DNA of 64,000 nucleotides from NCBI RefSeq assembly GCF_020042285.1, contig NZ_CP083388.1, positions 2,320,001 to 2,384,000 on the forward strand. The letters run 5' to 3'. This stretch comes from Ferruginibacter albus (GTDB taxonomy: Bacteria; Bacteroidota; Bacteroidia; Chitinophagales; Chitinophagaceae). Position numbers and translations under genes: made by a program. Under the pieces are notes generated by a model. It was not told the origin of the DNA, searched no databases, and saw nothing but the letters and a program-made list of their open reading frames with translations. Below are positions 60,433-64,000 of this stretch, piece after piece (position 1 is the first letter of the stretch; every line of letters starts with the position of its first letter).

Positions 60433-62391
60433 ATGCAGCATTTACCTTTTTTGAAAGCCTTAACCGGCTTTTTGCTTTTTCAGCTAGTTATAACAGGCAA
60501 TAGTTTTGCGCAGCAATTTTGTTGTAGCAGTCTTGGCCCTGAATTGGTAACAAATGGCGATTTTTCCGCCGGCAACACAGGCTTTACCACAGGCTATACT
60601 TTTTCTACAGCTGCAGGTCCGGGTGCCTATGGAATTGGACCAACATCCTCTGTTGCAAATGGTGGAGGATGGTCTGATTGCCACGATCATACAACAGGTA
60701 CAGGTAATTTAATGTGGGTGGACCTGTCACAAACGTCCAATGCAAATGTTTGGACCGAACAAATAGGGACCATTCAGCCAAATACCAATTATGCATTTTC
60801 CTGTTGGATAACCACTGTTAGTCCTTATCAACCGGCAACCTTACAATTCTCAATAAACGGGCAGTTGGTAGGCGCCTCTTTTAATGCCCCCACCACACAA
60901 TGCCAATGGCTTCAATTTTACTATGTCTGGAATTCTAGCAGCAGCACATCTGCTTCCATTACCATTACTAACCAAAGTGTATTTTTTTTAGGAAATGACA
61001 TGGCTATGGATGACATCTCTTTCAGGCAATGCTCACCGCTCTCATCAACAGTTTTTAATATAGACACTTCCATCTGCCAGGGAAGCTTTCAATTACCTAA
61101 CGGAAAAACAGTTACTACTTCAGGAACCTATAAAGACACTTTATTAACTGCTGTAGATAAATGCGACAGTATCGTTTCCATAAATCTTTCAATCGGCTCC
61201 GCAAAGAATACTACTATCTCACAAACCATTTGCCAAGGACAATCTTATTTAGGGCATTCCACTTCTGGAACTTATAAAGACACATTTTCCATCAGCAGCG
61301 GATGCGACAGCATTAGAACACTAGTGCTTACCGTTAAAAGTCCCACCACCATTAATACTTCTTACGCTATGTGCCAGGGAGCCACTTATCAAGGACATAG
61401 TACAGCAGGACTTTACCGGGATACTTTAAAAAGCTTCATGGGATGCGACAGCATTATTACAGTATTAAATCTTACGATAAAACAGCCTACCACTTCTACC
61501 ATTACCAGGCAAATCTGCCCGGGACAATCGTTTGCAGGTTATTCCGCAACAGGTGTCTATACAGATGTATTGACCGGCAGTAACGGTTGCGACAGCATAA
61601 GAACAATTAATCTTACTGTAGCAGCAAGCATTGTTAATAATATTAATTATGATATCTGCCAGGGCGATTCTTATTTAGGGCATACAACTTCAGGTATATA
61701 TACAGATACGCTATCGGGAATCAATTCCTGCGACAGCATTGTAATTGTAACCTTAACTGTAAAACAACCTTCTTCATCTACCTTAACAAAAACAATTTGC
61801 AAGCCGGATACCTATTTAGGCTACAGCAATACAGGGGTTTACAGAGATACATTGATCGCCACAAACGGTTGCGACAGCATACGTGTTTTAAATTTAACTG
61901 CATTAACCAAACCTGCTCCCAACTTAGGCGAAGATGCAATTGTTTGCATAGGAGACTCCTTATTATTAGATCCAAGAACCAATGGAGTTTTTGTTTGGCA
62001 AGATTCTTCTACTACTCCTATTTATTATGCTAAAGAAACAGGAATATATTCTGTAACGGCAACCAATATGTGCGGTTCTCAATCAGACGAGATCTCCATT
62101 ACTGCAGAATCATGTAATATTGTTTTTCCAAATGCTTTCTCTCCTAATAAAGATGGTTTAAATGATGAGTTTAAAGCACTGCATGCTTACGGATTAACTT
62201 ATTTTGAATTAAAGATCTTTAATCGTTGGGGTGAATGCGTTTTTGTTACCAATGATATTAAGCATGGCTGGGATGGTAAATACCAGGGACAAGATCAGAA
62301 CGTTGGCGGTTATGTTTGGGTGTGTACTTATATAGATGAACGCTCCATTAAATTGCAACATTTAAAAGGCAACCTGGTTTTAATACGATAG
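60433..62391 (+). CDS. T9SS type B secreted protein with cysteine-pair repeats
   Basis: A 652-aa exported protein. The signal peptide ends near SFAQ. About residues 30-195 form a jelly-roll-like domain (LVTNGDFSAGNTGFTTGYTF, MAMDDISFRQC). Then six repeats of about 42 aa follow, each with a fixed outline: IC-G-S-Y-GH-T-SG-Y-DTL...GCDSI, with one cysteine near each end that likely pair. The last part is an Ig-like module and a gliding-motility type B T9SS domain (FPNAFSPNKDGLNDEFKALH, YELKIFNRWGE-like, GWDGKYQGQDQNVGGYVW). Ligand or function unknown; likely surface adhesin. Confidence 0.88.
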   Translation: MQHLPFLKALTGFLLFQLVITGNSFAQQFCCSSLGPELVTNGDFSAGNTGFTTGYTFSTAAGPGAYGIGPTSSVANGGGWSDCHDHTTGTGNLMWVDLSQTSNANVWTEQIGTIQPNTNYAFSCWITTVSPYQPATLQFSINGQLVGASFNAPTTQCQWLQFYYVWNSSSSTSASITITNQSVFFLGNDMAMDDISFRQCSPLSSTVFNIDTSICQGSFQLPNGKTVTTSGTYKDTLLTAVDKCDSIVSINLSIGSAKNTTISQTICQGQSYLGHSTSGTYKDTFSISSGCDSIRTLVLTVKSPTTINTSYAMCQGATYQGHSTAGLYRDTLKSFMGCDSIITVLNLTIKQPTTSTITRQICPGQSFAGYSATGVYTDVLTGSNGCDSIRTINLTVAASIVNNINYDICQGDSYLGHTTSGIYTDTLSGINSCDSIVIVTLTVKQPSSSTLTKTICKPDTYLGYSNTGVYRDTLIATNGCDSIRVLNLTALTKPAPNLGEDAIVCIGDSLLLDPRTNGVFVWQDSSTTPIYYAKETGIYSVTATNMCGSQSDEISITAESCNIVFPNAFSPNKDGLNDEFKALHAYGLTYFELKIFNRWGECVFVTNDIKHGWDGKYQGQDQNVGGYVWVCTYIDERSIKLQHLKGNLVLIR

Positions 62392-62412
62392 AAGAAAAGT
62401 TTATACAAAACA

Positions 62413-62443
62413 AAAGCGGCAGTTTTAAAACTGCCGCTTTTTT
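62413..62443. terminator. Bidirectional terminator
   Basis: AAAGCGGCAGTTTT (62413-62426) is a perfect inverted repeat with AAAACTGCCGCTTT (62427-62440), with T and A runs on either side. It separates the T9SS type B gene from the convergent smc gene. Confidence 0.9.
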
Positions 62444-62460
62444 ATTTATAGCTGGAGAGA

Positions 62461-64000
62461 TTAGTTTAAACTTCTAAAATCAACCGGAACCAATTTGCTC
62501 ACACCCGGCTCCTGCATAGTAACACCATAGATAACATCTACAGCACTCATCGTCATTTTATTGTGCGTAACAATAATAAACTGTGAGTTTTCACTGAATT
62601 GTTTTATCATATTGGTAAACTTACCAACGTTTGCATCATCCAGCGGCGCATCCACCTCATCTAAAATACAGAATGGTGCAGGTTTTATCAGGTAAATAGC
62701 GAATAGCAATGCGGTTGCTGTTAATGTTTTTTCTCCCCCACTTAATTGCCCGATGCTGCTTGGGCGTTTACCTTTTGGTTTCGCTACAATATCAATAGCA
62801 GTTTCAGCCAGGTTTTCGGGATCAACCAAAACCATATCCGCTGTGTCATCTTCTGTAAACAATGCTTTGAATACTTTCTGGAAATTATCACGTACCATAT
62901 TGAAAGTATCCAAGAACTGCTGATTGGCAGTTGCTTCTACTTCCTGTATAGTTTGCAGCAGGCTATCCTTTGCTGTTACCAGGTCATTTTTTTGTTCTAA
63001 AATAAACTCGTAACGTTTTTTCATTTCCGTAAACGCTTCAATCGCTGTCGGATTTACCTCCCCGATATTTTCCAGCCGCTTACGCATACGTTCACTTTTT
63101 TCCTGCAATTCCTCTAAAGGGGTATCACCTGTTCTTGGCTCATCAATGATCGCATCCAGGTCTACTTTAAATTCAACGCTCAAACGTTCTTTCATTCCTG
63201 CCAATTGCAGTTTCAGATCCGTTAACTTATCTTTTATCTCACTCAGCAAATGCTCTACTCCTTCTTTCGACTTTTGCTTGTGGCGCAGCTCACTTTCTTT
63301 TTCCTGTAATTGAGTACGCAGGTTATAGTACTCACGATCTGCTTCATTCAATTTCTTTTCTTCTACTTCTTTATTCTGTAAAAGAGATGCCACCAATGTT
63401 TCCAGTTCGGTTAATGCAGTATGCGTTTCCGCTATACTACCGCTGGTTTCACCTAATTGCGTATTGCTCTTTTCTATTTCAACTTCCAGCTCTTTTAATT
63501 GCTTGCTCTTAAACTCAAACTCCTGCTTTAAAGAAACTATTTTACTTTGTTGGCGGGTAAACTGCAGGTTACTTTCATTGAATGTTGCTGTAGCAGCGTT
63601 ATATTCCAATTCAGCATTAGCATAGCTTTGCTCAACAACTTGCAATTGTTCAGCCAGTTGCTGTAACTGCAAATTCAATTGCTCCAATTCTGTTCTTGTA
63701 CTTAAAATAGCATCCTGGTTAACGGTTAATTGCTGTGTCAGCTCATTTAACCTGCGGGTAGATGTTTCTTCTGTATGACGCAGGTTTTCTGCTTTATTTT
63801 GCAAAGCAAAAACCTGGTTGGTTAATTCATTAATTTCCTTTTGTGTTTGTTGAATAGCCTGATCCTTCAATTGTTGATTGAAGCTTATCACTTCGTTGTG
63901 ATGCGCCTGTATCTTTTCCTTTAATTCATTTACCACTTGTTCCTGTGCATGAATTTCTTCAGCCAGCTTTTCCAAATTCTTTGCACGACCGATTTTCTTT
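62461..64000 (-). CDS. smc: Chromosome segregation protein SMC, C-terminal part (truncated by window)
   Basis: The C-terminal half of an SMC condensin ATPase: a long coiled coil (from the window end to about residue 340 of the visible part), then ERMRKRLENIGEVNPTAIEAF, GRPSSIGQLSGGEKTLTATA-like signature loop (seen as RPSSIGQLSGGEKTLTATAL) and the Walker B CILDEVDAPLDDANVG. A TTG at 63975 is not the start; the frame continues to the window edge (KKIGRAKNLEKL), so the N-terminal Walker A half lies beyond 64000. It acts in chromosome compaction and segregation with ScpA and ScpB. Confidence 0.93.
   Translation of the reverse strand, partial: KKIGRAKNLEKLAEEIHAQEQVVNELKEKIQAHHNEVISFNQQLKDQAIQQTQKEINELTNQVFALQNKAENLRHTEETSTRRLNELTQQLTVNQDAILSTRTELEQLNLQLQQLAEQLQVVEQSYANAELEYNAATATFNESNLQFTRQQSKIVSLKQEFEFKSKQLKELEVEIEKSNTQLGETSGSIAETHTALTELETLVASLLQNKEVEEKKLNEADREYYNLRTQLQEKESELRHKQKSKEGVEHLLSEIKDKLTDLKLQLAGMKERLSVEFKVDLDAIIDEPRTGDTPLEELQEKSERMRKRLENIGEVNPTAIEAFTEMKKRYEFILEQKNDLVTAKDSLLQTIQEVEATANQQFLDTFNMVRDNFQKVFKALFTEDDTADMVLVDPENLAETAIDIVAKPKGKRPSSIGQLSGGEKTLTATALLFAIYLIKPAPFCILDEVDAPLDDANVGKFTNMIKQFSENSQFIIVTHNKMTMSAVDVIYGVTMQEPGVSKLVPVDFRSLN

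Overview
The window looks like a Bacteroidota chromosome, most likely Chitinophagales/Chitinophagaceae (inference from gene content; no rRNA is present to confirm it). Supporting signs are low GC, an Oar-like TonB receptor, a SusD-family protein, both type A and type B T9SS C-terminal sorting domains, DUF4251, TAnnTTTG promoter elements upstream of several genes, a bacillithiol-type YpdA reductase, and a Ccm system whose CcmE carries Cys at the haem-binding position. I see no tRNA or rRNA genes, CRISPR array, prophage or insertion sequence. Most of the window is ordinary chromosomal housekeeping and accessory sequence.

Layout. 0-7 kb: TonB receptor, radical SAM protein, and a three-gene agmatinase-family operon, all on the minus strand. 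7.3-11.4 kb: ccmE, ccmF-like haem lyase and ypdA on plus. 11.4-16.9 kb (minus): an unusual non-lipoprotein SusD, an ECF sigma factor translationally coupled to a predicted dual-membrane-spanning anti-sigma factor, and a DNRLRE lipoprotein. 17-23.5 kb (minus): one operon carrying parE, a four-helix-bundle protein, a methyltransferase, a DUF1835 protein and parC. 24-29.3 kb: redox enzymes (DHFR-like, NmrA-like, SDR) and an AraC regulator, separated by dispersed 26-bp repeats and a 15-unit array of 21-bp variant repeats. 29.4-39 kb: DUF1579, a Mur ligase overlapping an MFS exporter, secreted proteins, an amidohydrolase and an MpaB-like protein. 39-46.6 kb: a large T9SS type A protein, two SRPBCC proteins, a geranylgeranyl-reductase-like oxidoreductase and MgtC. 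48.4-51.7 kb: a sphingolipid delta-4 desaturase-like enzyme, a thioredoxin-like protein, ApbE and a dienelactone hydrolase. 51.8-55 kb: a glycosyltransferase cluster including a GT11 fucosyltransferase. 56.6-57.4 kb: two tandem paralogous small RNA candidates. 57.5-64 kb: LEA14-like lipoprotein, HMA protein, pyrE, NUDIX, a T9SS type B repeat protein and the C-terminal part of SMC, cut by the window end.

The observations most worth following up are the paired small RNA genes with an identical 62-bp 3' end and terminator, the 21-bp variant repeat array, the sigma/dual-membrane anti-sigma pair, the ceramide-desaturase-like enzyme beside ApbE and thioredoxin, the chimeric orphan SusD, and promoter elements so close to start codons that the mRNAs may be leaderless. 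All functional calls rest on motif recognition by eye; no database search was run.
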